Assembly: GCA_947259215.1 (NCBI GenBank)
Contig: CAMYLJ010000010.1
Coordinates: forward strand, 11,891 to 75,890
Reading direction: 5' to 3'
Length of the DNA stretch: 64,000 bases
Source of the DNA: an uncultured delta proteobacterium
Lineage (GTDB): Bacteria > Myxococcota_A > UBA9160 > JAFDET01
In this document: in pieces, positions 27,591-36,280 of the stretch
Numbering within the stretch: the stretch's first letter is position 1
Layout of the letters: each line of letters begins with the position of its first letter
Program-made: the position numbers and the translations under genes
The notes under the pieces: model-generated
Seen by the model: only the letters and a program-made list of their open reading frames with translations
Told to the model about the DNA's origin: nothing
The model's database searches: none

Positions 27591-28116
27591 GGGGCCGCTG
27601 ATCCTGGCCTACCGGGGCCACCTGCCGCGCGTGCACCCCGACGCGTGGCTGGCCCCGGGCGCTGCCGTGATCGGCGACGTCGAGATCGGGAGCGGCTCGA
27701 GCGTGTGGTTCGGATCGGTGGTGCGCGGAGACTTCCACTACATCCGCATCGGGGAGCGGACCAACCTGCAGGACCAGTGCGTGGTGCACGTGACCCGCGA
27801 GCGTTTCCCCGCCGTGCTGGGCGACGAGGTGACCGTCGGCCACCGGGCCGTGGTGCACGGCTGCCACGTCGGCGACGGCGCCCTGGTCGGGATCGGCGCC
27901 GTCGTGCTGGACGGCGCGGTGATCGGCGAAGAGGCCCTGGTGGGCGCGGGCGCGGTCGTCACGCCCGGCAGCAAGATCGCGCCGCGCACGCTCGTCGTGG
28001 GCACGCCCGCGCGGCCCGTGCGCGTGCTGCGTGACGAGGAGGTGGCCGAGCAGCGCGAGCGGGCCCTCGGCTACGTGCGGGACGCCCGCAGCTACGCGGA
28101 GGCGAGCGGCCGGTGA
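27583..28116 (+). CDS. Gamma-carbonic anhydrase-family hexapeptide protein
   Basis: The 177-residue left-handed beta-helix protein starts at GTG 27583 inside the end of cysK. It has the Cam/YrdA pattern: [22 protein letters not shown], the metal ligands HVTRERF and [16 protein letters not shown], and a final helix. Bacterial homologues bind Zn or Fe; many show weak or no carbonic anhydrase activity. A role linked to sulfur or acyl metabolism because of cysK is only inference. Confidence 0.88.
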   Translation: MPEGPLILAYRGHLPRVHPDAWLAPGAAVIGDVEIGSGSSVWFGSVVRGDFHYIRIGERTNLQDQCVVHVTRERFPAVLGDEVTVGHRAVVHGCHVGDGALVGIGAVVLDGAVIGEEALVGAGAVVTPGSKIAPRTLVVGTPARPVRVLRDEEVAEQRERALGYVRDARSYAEASGR

Positions 28117-28787
28117 CCCGCGAGCCCCAGTCCGACGACGCTTCGGGCTCGCGCCGCGAGGCGAAGAAGGCCCTCCACCGGCGCCGGATCCTGGAGCAGG
28201 CCCGCACGGTCTTCTTCCGCGACGGCTTCGTGGACGCCAATCTCGACGAGATCGCCCAGGGGGCGGGCGTCGCCAAGGGCACCCTCTACCGCTACTTCGA
28301 ATCCAAGGCCGACCTCTACGTGGCGGTCCTCGCCCACGGCGGCGACGCCTTCGCGGAGAAGATGCGCGCGGCCCGGGGTGAGAGCAGCGGGGCGCCCGAG
28401 CAGATCCGGCGCATCGCCCGCTTCTACTTCGAGCACTGGACGGCCAACGAGGAGTACTTCGAGATCTTCTGGGCCCTGGAGAACCAGCAGGTGATCGGCG
28501 AGCTCACCAGCGAGGCGGTGAAGCAGGTGACGAGCCTGTGGAGCTCGTGCCTGCGCATCCTGGCGGACGCGGTGGAGCAGGGGGTCGAGGAGGGCGCCTT
28601 CGCGCCCTGCGACCCCTGGGAGGTGGCCAACATCTTCTGGACCGTGGCCAACGGCCTGATCCGCAGCGAGCACGTGGCCGCCCGCCGCCAGCTGCGGGGG
28701 GCCCGCCTCGACCGGATCTTCGACGACGCGGTGGAGCTGCTCCTGCGGGGACTTCGGGTGCCCCCGGGGCCGCCCGTCGGCGCTTGA
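28113..28787 (+). CDS. TetR/AcrR-family transcriptional regulator
   Basis: The 224-residue protein has an N-terminal HTH (about 20-65): HRRRILEQARTVFFRDGF, then LDEIAQGAGVAKGTLYRYFE and SKADLYVAVL. The rest is an all-helical ligand domain with EYFEIFWALENQQVIGEL. GTG 28113 overlaps the previous stop. TetR proteins next to acpP and fatty-acid genes often sense acyl-CoA; that is speculation here, and no operator palindrome was identified. Confidence 0.9.
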   Translation: MTREPQSDDASGSRREAKKALHRRRILEQARTVFFRDGFVDANLDEIAQGAGVAKGTLYRYFESKADLYVAVLAHGGDAFAEKMRAARGESSGAPEQIRRIARFYFEHWTANEEYFEIFWALENQQVIGELTSEAVKQVTSLWSSCLRILADAVEQGVEEGAFAPCDPWEVANIFWTVANGLIRSEHVAARRQLRGARLDRIFDDAVELLLRGLRVPPGPPVGA

Positions 28788-28862
28788 CAGGGCTGCCGGG
28801 ATTCAGGATTTTCCCGGCGACAAAAATGACTCGCGGTCAGCTTCGACCTCGGAGGGTGAGAG
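28784..28862 (+). promoter_or_regulatory. Possible acpP promoter and leader
   Basis: TTGACA (28784-28789) lies at the TetR stop codon, with a weak AT-rich candidate -10 (GATTTT, 28807-28812) 17 bp later. The leader contains GGAGGGTGAGAG just before ATG 28863, a strong SD as expected for an abundant ACP. The -10 match is poor. Confidence 0.35.
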
Positions 28863-29117
28863 ATGGCAGGGATCGCAGGTGTGGAGCTCACGGAGAAGAT
28901 CCGGACGATCGTGGCAGGGCAGCTCGGCGTCGAGGCGACCGAGGTCGTCCCCCAGGCGAGCATCCTCGATGACCTCGGGGCGGATTCCCTGGACGTGGTG
29001 GAGCTCGTGATGGTGCTCGAGGAAGAGTTCGACATCGAGGTGCCCGACGAGGACGTCGAGGCGATCCGCACGGTCGCGGACGTCGAGACCTACGTCTCGT
29101 CCCGGGTCGCCGCCTAG
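28863..29117 (+). CDS. acpP: Acyl carrier protein
   Basis: The 84-residue acidic four-helix protein has the phosphopantetheine serine in [13 protein letters not shown] (Ser42) and the recognition helix that follows, [12 protein letters not shown]. It carries acyl intermediates for fatty acid and lipid A synthesis (LpxD in this same group uses acyl-ACP). It is not flanked by fab genes here, so it may be a second ACP rather than the main one. The end overlaps the convergent small membrane protein gene by 4 nt. Confidence 0.95.
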   Translation: MAGIAGVELTEKIRTIVAGQLGVEATEVVPQASILDDLGADSLDVVELVMVLEEEFDIEVPDEDVEAIRTVADVETYVSSRVAA

Positions 29118-29386
29118 TCGCGGGGACGCACGCCGGGCAGCGCGCCGACCCAGCCCAGGGCACCCACCGTCAGGAAGGCCGCCCCGATGGCGACCGGGAC
29201 GCGCCCGCGCAGGGCCTCCCGAACCACCTTGCGGCCGGCTTCCTGCGGGTCGGCGTCGGGAGGCAGCTCGCGGAGCGCCTCGAACATGGCGGGTCCCGCG
29301 AGGATCAGGCCCCACAAGATCACGAACAGAAAGAAGTACACGAGCCCCAGCGCGAACCGCGGCTGAAAGGTGGCCCGCTGCGCCAT
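29114..29386 (-). CDS. Small two-TM membrane protein
   Basis: The 90-residue protein has two hydrophobic segments, [20 protein letters not shown] (about 13-32) and [20 protein letters not shown], joined by a charged loop ([20 protein letters not shown]). Function unknown. The start is supported by TAGCGT on the minus strand 6 nt before the ATG and no SD. It converges on acpP with a 4-nt overlap. Confidence 0.65.
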   Translation of the reverse strand: MAQRATFQPRFALGLVYFFLFVILWGLILAGPAMFEALRELPPDADPQEAGRKVVREALRGRVPVAIGAAFLTVGALGWVGALPGVRPRD

Positions 29387-29404
29387 GGGCCGACGCTAGC
29401 CCGT

Positions 29405-30009
29405 TCGGGCATCGAGGCGAAGGCACGCCGGCGGCGAGGCCTGCGTGCTGCGGGGCGTCGGCCGGGTGGGGCCCAGCGCGCCTGGGCCTTACAGGCGAAA
29501 TGGTGAGGTCGTGGTCGTTCTTCCACGGCGGCGGCGTCTGCGCACCGGTAGCCGTCTCCGTAACGAGCTGGAGGAGTGCGTTCGCGAACCCGGCCAGCGC
29601 GGACCTCCGGGCGGGCTGGCAGCACGGCCCTGCCGCCCTGGACCCAGCACCCGGCCGTCGTTCCGCAGTGCCGAACGCGATGCCGCGAGCGCTGCGTCCT
29701 CTCTCTTCCGAAGCTCAGGGCCGCGTGCCACGCGTCCGTCACCCGGGGACCGCCGGCCGGGTGCTGGCCACGGGGCGGCAGGGCCGTGCATCGCCGCTCG
29801 CCGCCCGGCCCGCGCAGGCAGGGTCCGGCGCACGCACGGCGTCCAAGCAAGATTCATGAGAGTAGAAGCTCGTGCAGAGCACGGGGCAGTTGGCGTGGGA
29901 CCACCCACGGCCGAGCCACCTCCAAGGACCAGGCGCGCCGTGGCCCACCCGGCCGCCGCCCCGCAGCACGCAGGCCTCGCCGTCGGCGTGCCCGCGCCTC
30001 GATGCCCGA
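29405..30009. repeat. Quasi-palindromic non-coding repeat element, copy A (605 bp)
   Basis: No convincing gene lies between 29387 and 30045. The region is an imperfect nested inverted repeat. The outer arms 29405-29490 and 29924-30009 are both 86 bp and pair with 78 identical positions. Inner arms 29624-29657 and 29754-29787 (34 bp each) also pair, around a 96-bp loop; the stretches between outer and inner arms do not match each other. The whole element recurs in inverted orientation at 34887-35484, including a perfect 34-nt match (29624-29657 with the complement of 35232-35265). No transposase, clear target duplication or stable frame is shared. A MITE-like or structured-RNA element is possible. 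Confidence 0.85.
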
Positions 30010-30045
30010 TCGGGCCGGCGTCCCCCGTGCTAGGGTCGCCTCGGA

Positions 30046-32688
30046 ATGCGGCTGGTGCTGATCGACGCGGCCAACTGCCTGTATCGGGCGTTCTTCGCCC
30101 TGCCGCCGCTGCGCAGCTCGTCGGGCGAGCCCACCAACGCCGTGCTGGGCTTCGTCAACATGCTGAACAAGGTGATCCGCGAGGAGGCTCCGGATCACGT
30201 GGCCGTGGTCTTCGACGCGCGCGGCAAGAGCTTCCGCCACGAGTTCTTTCCCGAGTACAAGGCCAACCGCGACGCCCAGCCCGAGGACCTGTCGGCGCAG
30301 ATGCCGCGGGTGCGCGAGCTGGTGGACGCCTATCGCATCCCGGTGCTCGAGGTTCCGGGCGTCGAGGCCGACGACGTGATCGCCACCCTGGTCGAGGAGG
30401 CCCCCGACGACGCGCAGATCGCCATCGTGTCCACCGACAAGGACCTGATGCAGCTGGTCGGGGAGCGGGTGGTGCTGCTCGACACCATGAAGGATCGCCG
30501 GCTCGACCCGGCGGCGGTGGAGCAGCGCTTCGGCGTCCCGCCGGAAAAGGTGCTCGACACGCGCGCGCTGGTGGGAGATCCGAGCGACAACATTCCCGGC
30601 GTGAAGGGGATCGGCGAGAAGGGCGCGGCGAAGCTCATCTCCGAGTGGGGCAACCTGGAGACCCTGCTGACGCATGCGGGCGACGTGAAGGCGAAGCGCG
30701 CCCGCGAGGCGCTGCAGGAGCACGCCGAAGTGGCGCGCCTCTCGAAGCGGCTGGCGACGTTGAAGCGCGACGTGGAGCTGCCCTCGGGTCTCGAGGACCT
30801 GCGCCCCGGCGAGCCGGACATCCCCCGCCTGCGCGCGCTCTTCGCGCAGCTGGGCTTCAGCCGGCTGCTCGATCAGCTGGAAGGCCAAGGCGGCGGCGAG
30901 GGAGCGGCGGACGCGGCGACGGCGAGCGAGCTGGAGCCGGCGTCGGTGGTGCGGGACGCGGAGGCGCTCGCCGGCCTGGCCGCGGCGGCCGACACGGGTG
31001 CGCCTGCGACGCTCGTCCTCGTCGAGGAGACCCGCGGCGATCCCGCAGCGACGCCGCGCCCCTTCGCCCTGGGACTGGCTGTCGGTTCCGAGGCGGTGCT
31101 CGTGCCCGTCGACGAATCCCTGCGCGAGCCGCTGGCGGGCCTGCTGGGGGGCGCCTGGGCGGCGCGCGACAGCCACCGCATGCAGCGGGTGCTGGGCGAC
31201 TGGGAGCTGGCGCCGGCGCCGGCGGTCTTCGACGTCGAGATCGCGGCCTTCCTGATCGATCCGGCCGCGCAGCGCACCACCACCGCCCTGGCCCAGGCCC
31301 ACCTGGGCGCTCCGGTGCGGACCTTCGAGGAGCTGGTGGGGCGCGGCGCGCGGGCCACCCCGGTGGAGAACCTGCCGGAGGCGGATCTGGCTGCGTGGGC
31401 CGCCGAGGAAGCGCGCGCGTTGGCGCGCCTGCAGCCGCAGCTCGCCGAGGCTCTCGAGCGCGACGGTTTGGCGGAGCTCTTCGAGGAGGTGGAGCTCCCC
31501 CTGGCTGGCGTGCTCGCGCGCATGGAACGCACGGGCGTGCGCGTGGACGAGGCCTTCCTGGGCGAGCTGTCGGAGACCTACACGGCCGAGCTGGCGCGCA
31601 TCGAAGGCGAGATCCACGCCCTGGCCGGGGAGCCCTTCCTGGTGAGCTCGCCGAAGCAGCTGCAACGGATCCTGTTCGAGAAGCTGAAGCTCCCGCCCGT
31701 GAAGAAGACGAAGACCGGCTTCTCCACCGACGAGGGCGTGCTGGAGCAGCTCGCCGCGCAGCACGAGCTGCCCGCGCGCATCCTGGCGCACCGGCGCCTG
31801 GCCAAGCTGAAGAACACCTACGTCGACGCGCTGCCGCCCCTCGTGAATCCCGAGACCGGCCGCATCCACCCGAGCTTCCACCAGACCGGCGCGGCCACCG
31901 GGCGTCTCTCGTGCACCAACCCGAACCTCCAGAACATCCCGATCCGGACGGAGGAGGGAATCCGCATCCGCGAGGCCTTCGTGCCCGCCGAGGGCGCCGT
32001 TCTGCTGTCGGCGGACTACTCGCAGGTGGAGCTGCGGATCCTGGCCCACTTCTCCGGCGACGAGAGCCTGATCGACGCCTTCGCCTCGGGCGAGGACGTC
32101 CACCGACGCACCGCGGCCGAGGTCGCGGGCATCGATCCCGACGCCGTGACGCCGGACCAGCGCGCCCGGGCCAAGGCGATCAATTTCGGCATCATCTACG
32201 GCTCGACGGCCTTCGGGATCGCGAACCAGCTGGGCATCGCCAGCGCCGACGCCCAGGAGACGATCGACACCTACTTCCAGCGCTATCGGGGCGTGCGCCG
32301 CTTCCTGGACGAGACCGTCGAGCGCGCCCGCGAGGAGGGCTACGTGCGCACCCTGCTCGGGCGGCGCCGCTACCTGCCCGACCTGCGCTCCCGCAACCGG
32401 GTCCTGCGCCAGGCGGCCGAGCGGATGGCGGTCAACACCGTGATCCAGGGCACGGCGGCGGACCTGATCAAGAAGGCCATGGTGGAGGTGGAGCAGGCGC
32501 TCGGGGACGAGGGCCTGGCCGCCCGCATGATCTTGCAGGTCCACGACGAGCTGGTGGTCGAGGCTCCCCGCGCCGAGGCCGAGCGGGTCGGCCGGCTCCT
32601 CGGGGACCGGATGCAGGGCGTCTACGCCCTGGAGGTGCCTCTGATGGTGGACGTCGGAACCGGCCAGACCTGGCGCGAGGCGCACTGA
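30046..32688 (+). CDS. polA: DNA polymerase I (proofreading domain apparently inactive)
   Basis: The 880-residue protein has three parts: a 5'-3' FEN-type nuclease (about 1-290: LIDAANCLYRAFFAL, VPGVEADDVIATLV, LVGDPSDNIPGVKGIGEKG), a degenerate 3'-5' exonuclease-like domain (about 300-470) and the polymerase domain (about 480-880). Polymerase motifs A (DYSQVELRILAHFSGDESL), B (RAKAINFGIIYG) and C (QVHDELVVE) are intact. The exonuclease acidic residues are missing: the DxE of Exo I reads VEE and the aspartates of Exo II and III are replaced. A TAGGGT box 9 nt before the ATG suggests a leaderless start. Confidence 0.96.
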   Translation: MRLVLIDAANCLYRAFFALPPLRSSSGEPTNAVLGFVNMLNKVIREEAPDHVAVVFDARGKSFRHEFFPEYKANRDAQPEDLSAQMPRVRELVDAYRIPVLEVPGVEADDVIATLVEEAPDDAQIAIVSTDKDLMQLVGERVVLLDTMKDRRLDPAAVEQRFGVPPEKVLDTRALVGDPSDNIPGVKGIGEKGAAKLISEWGNLETLLTHAGDVKAKRAREALQEHAEVARLSKRLATLKRDVELPSGLEDLRPGEPDIPRLRALFAQLGFSRLLDQLEGQGGGEGAADAATASELEPASVVRDAEALAGLAAAADTGAPATLVLVEETRGDPAATPRPFALGLAVGSEAVLVPVDESLREPLAGLLGGAWAARDSHRMQRVLGDWELAPAPAVFDVEIAAFLIDPAAQRTTTALAQAHLGAPVRTFEELVGRGARATPVENLPEADLAAWAAEEARALARLQPQLAEALERDGLAELFEEVELPLAGVLARMERTGVRVDEAFLGELSETYTAELARIEGEIHALAGEPFLVSSPKQLQRILFEKLKLPPVKKTKTGFSTDEGVLEQLAAQHELPARILAHRRLAKLKNTYVDALPPLVNPETGRIHPSFHQTGAATGRLSCTNPNLQNIPIRTEEGIRIREAFVPAEGAVLLSADYSQVELRILAHFSGDESLIDAFASGEDVHRRTAAEVAGIDPDAVTPDQRARAKAINFGIIYGSTAFGIANQLGIASADAQETIDTYFQRYRGVRRFLDETVERAREEGYVRTLLGRRRYLPDLRSRNRVLRQAAERMAVNTVIQGTAADLIKKAMVEVEQALGDEGLAARMILQVHDELVVEAPRAEAERVGRLLGDRMQGVYALEVPLMVDVGTGQTWREAH

Positions 32689-32705
32689 GGCGAATAGGAC
32701 GGTCC

Positions 32706-33308
32706 ATGGGCACGTCCAAGCAGAGGCTGGAGGGGCCGAGCGATGTCGAGGCGGTGGAAAACGCCCGGCAGGGGGATCATGCTGCGTTTCGGGTCCTCGT
32801 GGAGCGGTATCAAGGGCGGGCCTATCGGCTGGCCTTGCGGGTCCTGCGCGACGAAGAGAGCGCCCGCGACGCGGTCCAGGAGGCCTTCCTCAAGGCGTAT
32901 CGCTCCCTCGATCGCTTCCAGGGACGTTCGAGCTTCTACACGTGGTTCTATCGGCTTGTGGTAAATCTGTGCCTCGACATGCGACGCCGCGACCGCTCCG
33001 ACCGACACGTCGAGTGGGCCGAGGAGCTGATCCACCCGTCGGATCAGCCCGGGGATCCGTCCCGGGAGGAGGCCGACGGGGGGCCCGCCGGGGCGCTCGA
33101 GCGGGCCCAGATCCGGGAGCGGGTGGCCGCGGCGATCGATCAGCTTCCCGACGTGCAGCGCGAGACCCTGATCCTGCGCGAGGTCGAGGGCCTGAGCTAC
33201 AAGGAGATTGCGGAGTCGCTCGGGATCTCCAAGGGAACGGTGATGAGCCGGCTCCACTACGCGCGCAAGAAGGTGCAGACGATTCTCGAAGACGAGGGCG
33301 TTGCATGA
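32706..33308 (+). CDS. ECF (RpoE-like) sigma factor
   Basis: The 200-residue protein has sigma region 2 (YRLALRVLRDEESARDAVQE, FLKAYRSLDRF, SFYTWFYRLVVNLCLD) and region 4 (LPDVQRETLILREVEGLSYK, EIAESLGISKGTVMSRLHYA). It is of the common RpoE/ECF02-like type with an anti-sigma gene directly behind it (ATG overlapping the stop). It starts 17 nt after polA. The regulon is unknown; the coupled exported proteins suggest envelope stress. Confidence 0.93.
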   Translation: MGTSKQRLEGPSDVEAVENARQGDHAAFRVLVERYQGRAYRLALRVLRDEESARDAVQEAFLKAYRSLDRFQGRSSFYTWFYRLVVNLCLDMRRRDRSDRHVEWAEELIHPSDQPGDPSREEADGGPAGALERAQIRERVAAAIDQLPDVQRETLILREVEGLSYKEIAESLGISKGTVMSRLHYARKKVQTILEDEGVA

Positions 33309-33787
33309 AGGAGCGGCGCCTGCACGCCTATCACGACGGTGAGCTCTCCCCGGGCGCGGAGGCAGGTGCCGCCCGTCAGCTGGAGCGTTCGCCCGAGGAT
33401 CGCGCCGAGCTGGCCCGCCTGGCCGTCGTCGGCGACTGGGTGCGCGAGGCCGACGCGGCCGGGGGTGGCGACGTTCCGGACCTGTGGGACGGGATTGCCG
33501 CCCGGCTGCCGGCCATCGACGCCGAGCGCGCGGAAGCGCAGGCCGCCCGCGGCTGGTGGTGGCGTCCGTTCCTGGCGGGCGCGGCGGCGACGGCCGCCAC
33601 CGCGGCCGTGGTCCTGACCCTCTTCCTCCAGCCCGCCACGGGCAGCGCCGACGTGGTGCAGTGGCTCGACGCCGAGGGCGCGCCGGTGATGGTGTTCGAC
33701 GCGGAAGACGGGACGACGGTGATCTGGGTGCTGGAGGAGGAAGGCGGCGAAGAGACTTCCGGAGGAGGGTCGCGTGGTCTGGCGTAG
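33305..33787 (+). CDS. Probable membrane anti-sigma factor
   Basis: The 160-residue protein has an N-terminal cytoplasmic segment LHAYHDGELSPGAEAG with the helix pattern of anti-sigma domains, but without the His-Cys-Cys zinc site. One transmembrane helix follows (about 85-108: WWWRPFLAGAAATAATAAV), then a periplasmic part with VVQWLDAEGAPVMVFDAEDG and an acidic, glycine-rich tail. Its ATG overlaps the sigma stop. It should hold the sigma factor at the membrane until a signal releases it. Confidence 0.8.
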   Translation: MKERRLHAYHDGELSPGAEAGAARQLERSPEDRAELARLAVVGDWVREADAAGGGDVPDLWDGIAARLPAIDAERAEAQAARGWWWRPFLAGAAATAATAAVVLTLFLQPATGSADVVQWLDAEGAPVMVFDAEDGTTVIWVLEEEGGEETSGGGSRGLA

Positions 33788-34214
33788 CGTCGCGGCGCTG
33801 GCGCTCGCGGTCGGGGTGTGGCTGGCGGCTCCGGCCCTGGCCCAGCAGGCCCGCCGGGTGAGCTTCCTGATCATGGTGACCCACGCCTCCCAGGAAGCCG
33901 GCAAGATCGACCCGCGCGCGGAGCACCTCCACAGCAAGCTGCACCGCGACTTCCGCTACCAGAGCCTCGAGGTACTGGAGCAGCGCCAAATGCGGCTCTC
34001 CATGGACGAGATCGGCGAGATGCAGCTCCCGACCGGGAGCCTGCTCAAGCTGCGCCCCCTGAACCTCTCCGGCGATCGGGTGCTGGTGGCGGTGGAGGTG
34101 GGCCGGATGCGGACCGACCTTCGCATGAAGAACAAGAAGATCGTGATCCTGAGCGACCCCAAGGGTTACCGCGGCCGGGGCCGGATCGTGATCAGCTTCG
34201 AGCCCGACTTCTGA
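33774..34214 (+). CDS. Exported protein of the sigma/anti-sigma operon
   Basis: The 146-residue protein has a Sec signal peptide (about 1-23, ending APALAQQ). The mature part is a small beta-rich domain with VSFLIMVTHASQ, DFRYQSLEVLEQ and basic segments RTDLRMKNKKIVIL and GRGRIVISFEPDF. The family is not recognised. It overlaps the anti-sigma gene by 14 nt, so it is translationally coupled, and may be a sensor or a target of the same envelope response. Confidence 0.7.
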   Translation: MVWRSVAALALAVGVWLAAPALAQQARRVSFLIMVTHASQEAGKIDPRAEHLHSKLHRDFRYQSLEVLEQRQMRLSMDEIGEMQLPTGSLLKLRPLNLSGDRVLVAVEVGRMRTDLRMKNKKIVILSDPKGYRGRGRIVISFEPDF

Positions 34215-34310
34215 GCAGGCTCCTCTCCAGCCCGCCTCCAGGATCCCCCCGTGGGGAAAAGCGCCGGGATCGTTCGATATCGGTGACACTTCCCGAGCGC
34301 GGATGCCACC

Positions 34311-34378
34311 TATAGAGTGACAACACAGATCCCCTTCCCAGGGAGGCCCGGCGTCCGCGAGGATCCGGGCTTTTCCCT
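34311..34378 (+). terminator. Rho-independent-type terminator with an upstream -10-like box
   Basis: A GCCCGG/CCGGGC stem (34346-34351 with 34365-34370) is followed by TTTT. It lies about 130 bp behind the stop of the exported-protein gene and would end that operon. A TATAGA box (34311-34316) sits just upstream, so a short RNA of about 55 nt could also be made here. Nothing else was seen in the 200 bp between 34215 and 34415. Confidence 0.5.
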
Positions 34379-34415
34379 TTCTGGGGCGGCGGCTTGGAGC
34401 CTGGGGGGCGGCGGG

Positions 34416-34736
34416 CTAGCGCCGGCCGCCGTGGCTGCCGATCGGGTCGACGAAGGTGTAGGTGAAGGGCTCCCGCACCAGGTAGTCGAAGGGCTTGTCC
34501 ACGTCATCCCGTCGGATGAGCCAGGTGAAGCCGCCGACCGGCACGAAGAGGGCCGCTCCGACCGCCGTCATCACGAGCCCGGCCGGGCGCAGCAGCGCGA
34601 TGTCCACGAGGATCGGCACGTTGTTCGGGTCGATCTCATCCAGAGAGCGACCGCTAGCGGATGCGGGCGCCGCCAGGGCGACCAGGAGCCCGGCCACGGC
34701 CAGACTCGTCACGATGCTGCGAATTCGACGGACCAT
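34416..34736 (-). CDS. Small exported or membrane protein
   Basis: The 106-residue protein has a signal peptide (about 1-28: VTSLAVAGLLVALAAPASAS). A hydrophobic stretch follows, ILVDIALLRPAGLVMTAVGA then ALFVPVGGFTWLI, and a short tail with FDYLVREPFTYTFVDPIGSH. The LLRPxGL...GxxLFxPxxxFTWL pattern recurs in small proteobacterial proteins of unknown role. A GGAGGAGGGAG SD fixes ATG 34736; the longer frame upstream enters repeat copy B. Confidence 0.72.
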   Translation of the reverse strand: MVRRIRSIVTSLAVAGLLVALAAPASASGRSLDEIDPNNVPILVDIALLRPAGLVMTAVGAALFVPVGGFTWLIRRDDVDKPFDYLVREPFTYTFVDPIGSHGGRR

Positions 34737-34886
34737 GCCTGTCTCCCTCCTCCAGGGCTGAGGTTGGCTTCCTATCGGCCCTCCAACCCAGAAGATGAAG
34801 CAAAAACCCTGGCTTGCGCGGGCCGACGCCTCTCCCACGCGCAACCCCGGCGCCAAGCGCGCGGCCGCGCTCCCGGAACTGCCTCT

Positions 34887-35484
34887 TCGCGCATCGAGGC
34901 GCGGGCTCGCCGCCGCGGGGGCCTGCGCGCCTGCGGGGCGTCGCCCGGGTGGGCCATGGGGCGCCTGGTCCTTCGAGGCGAATTGGCCGCGATTGGTCCC
35001 ACGCCAACCACCGCCTGCCCGGCCTGCGCTTCTGCCCCCGTGCATCTTGCCTGGAAGCCGTGCGTTGGAAGACCCGGCTCGCGCGGGCATGCCGGTGGAC
35101 GGCGCTACCCGGCCCTGCCGCCCCATGGCCAGCACCCGGGCGGCGGGCCCGGGTGGCGACGCGGGGCACGCGGCCCCGAGCTCCGAAAGCGAGAGCGACG
35201 CCCTCGGCATCGCGCCGGCACCGCGGAGCGACGGCCGGGTGCTGGGTCCAGGGCGGCAGGGCCGTGCAGCCAGCCCGCCCGCTGGTCCGCGCAGGCCAGG
35301 TTTCCCGAGCGCACGGCTCTACGCCCGTTACGGTGAGGGCTACCGGCGCGCGAATCCGGCGGTCATGGAGAACGACCACAACCGGTCATTTCGCCCGTAA
35401 GGCACAGGCGCGCTGGGCCCCGCCCGGCCGACGCCCCGCAGCACGCAGGCCCCCGCTGCGGCGTGCCTACGCCTCGCTGCCCGA
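34887..35484. repeat. Quasi-palindromic non-coding repeat element, copy B (598 bp)
   Basis: This is the second copy of the element at 29405-30009, in the opposite orientation. Its outer arms are 34887-34973 and 35399-35484, about 80% identical to each other as inverted repeats. The 34-bp inner arm 35232-35265 is identical to the complement of 29624-29657. The arm-specific blocks of copy A, which are not palindromic within the element, are also found here, so the two copies share a common origin and are not just similar hairpins. No gene was recognised from 34737 to 35515. Confidence 0.85.
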
Positions 35485-35515
35485 TCGGGGGCGGTCTCCC
35501 CCCGACCCGCCCGGG

Positions 35516-36280
35516 TCAGCCCGCGATCAACATTCCTCCGTCGACGGCGACGATCTGGCCCGTGACCAGGTCGGAGCCGGTGACGAGGGAGAGGATCGCC
35601 GCGGCCACGTCTTCCGGGTCGCAGACGCGGCCCAGGGGGGCGCGGGCTTCCATCGCCTGCTTCACGGCGTCGTAGGCGTCACCCAGGCCGCCGGCCAGCC
35701 AGGCACCGGTGATGAAGCCCGGCGCGACGGCGTTGACGCGGATCTTCGGAGCCAGGGCGCGGGCCAGGGTGATGGTCAGGTTGTTCAGGCCCGCCTTCGA
35801 GGCGCAGTAGGGGATCGAGCTGCCGACTCCGGCCAGGCCGGCGACGCTCGAGACGTTCACGATCTCTCCGCTACCGGCATCCTCCAGCGCCCCGCGAGCG
35901 GCCCGCGCACAGTGGAAGGGTCCGAGCAGGTTCACGGCCAGGACGCGCTGCCAGTCGTCGTCCGCCAGGGCGTCCAGGTCCGCGTGCGGCACGAAGACGG
36001 TGGTGCCGGCGTTGTTGACCAGTACGTCGAGGCGGCCGAGCTCGGCGACCGCGGTCTCGACCAGTCCCCGACAGGCAGCGTCGTCGGCCACGTCCGCCTG
36101 TATCGCCAGCGCCTTCACGCCCTTCTCCCGCGCGGCCGCGGCGGTCTCCTCGGCCCCTTCCCGGGATCGGCTGTAGTTGACCGCCACGTCGCAGCCCCGG
36201 GCCGCCAGCGCCAGCGCCGTCGCGCGCCCGACGCCGGTGCCGCCCCCCGTGACGAGTGCCGCCCTGCCTTCCAGCTCCAT
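35516..36280 (-). CDS. SDR-family oxidoreductase (FabG-like)
   Basis: The 254-residue classical short-chain dehydrogenase has the cofactor motif TGGGTGVGRATAL, NNAG, and the Ser-Tyr-Lys catalytic set in NVSSVAGLAGVGSSIPYCASKAG. The C-terminal VTGQIVAVDGGMLIAG is typical of 3-ketoacyl-ACP-reductase-like SDRs. A GGAGG SD lies in front of ATG 36280; the longer frame to 36418 has no support. Substrate unknown. Confidence 0.9.
   Translation of the reverse strand: MELEGRAALVTGGGTGVGRATALALAARGCDVAVNYSRSREGAEETAAAAREKGVKALAIQADVADDAACRGLVETAVAELGRLDVLVNNAGTTVFVPHADLDALADDDWQRVLAVNLLGPFHCARAARGALEDAGSGEIVNVSSVAGLAGVGSSIPYCASKAGLNNLTITLARALAPKIRVNAVAPGFITGAWLAGGLGDAYDAVKQAMEARAPLGRVCDPEDVAAAILSLVTGSDLVTGQIVAVDGGMLIAG

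Noticed and set aside
29405-30009. CRISPR array
   Set aside because: The repeats are long inverted arms, not short direct repeats with unique spacers, and no cas gene is present.
29445-33308. Open frame of 1287 codons across repeat copy A, polA and the sigma gene
   Set aside because: Only the last 200 codons (from 32706) encode a recognisable protein; the rest is a GC-rich shadow frame of polA and the repeat element.
29405-35484. Composite transposon carrying polA and the sigma operon
   Set aside because: The inverted repeat copies carry no transposase, no clear target duplication was found, and polA is a core gene with composition like its surroundings.
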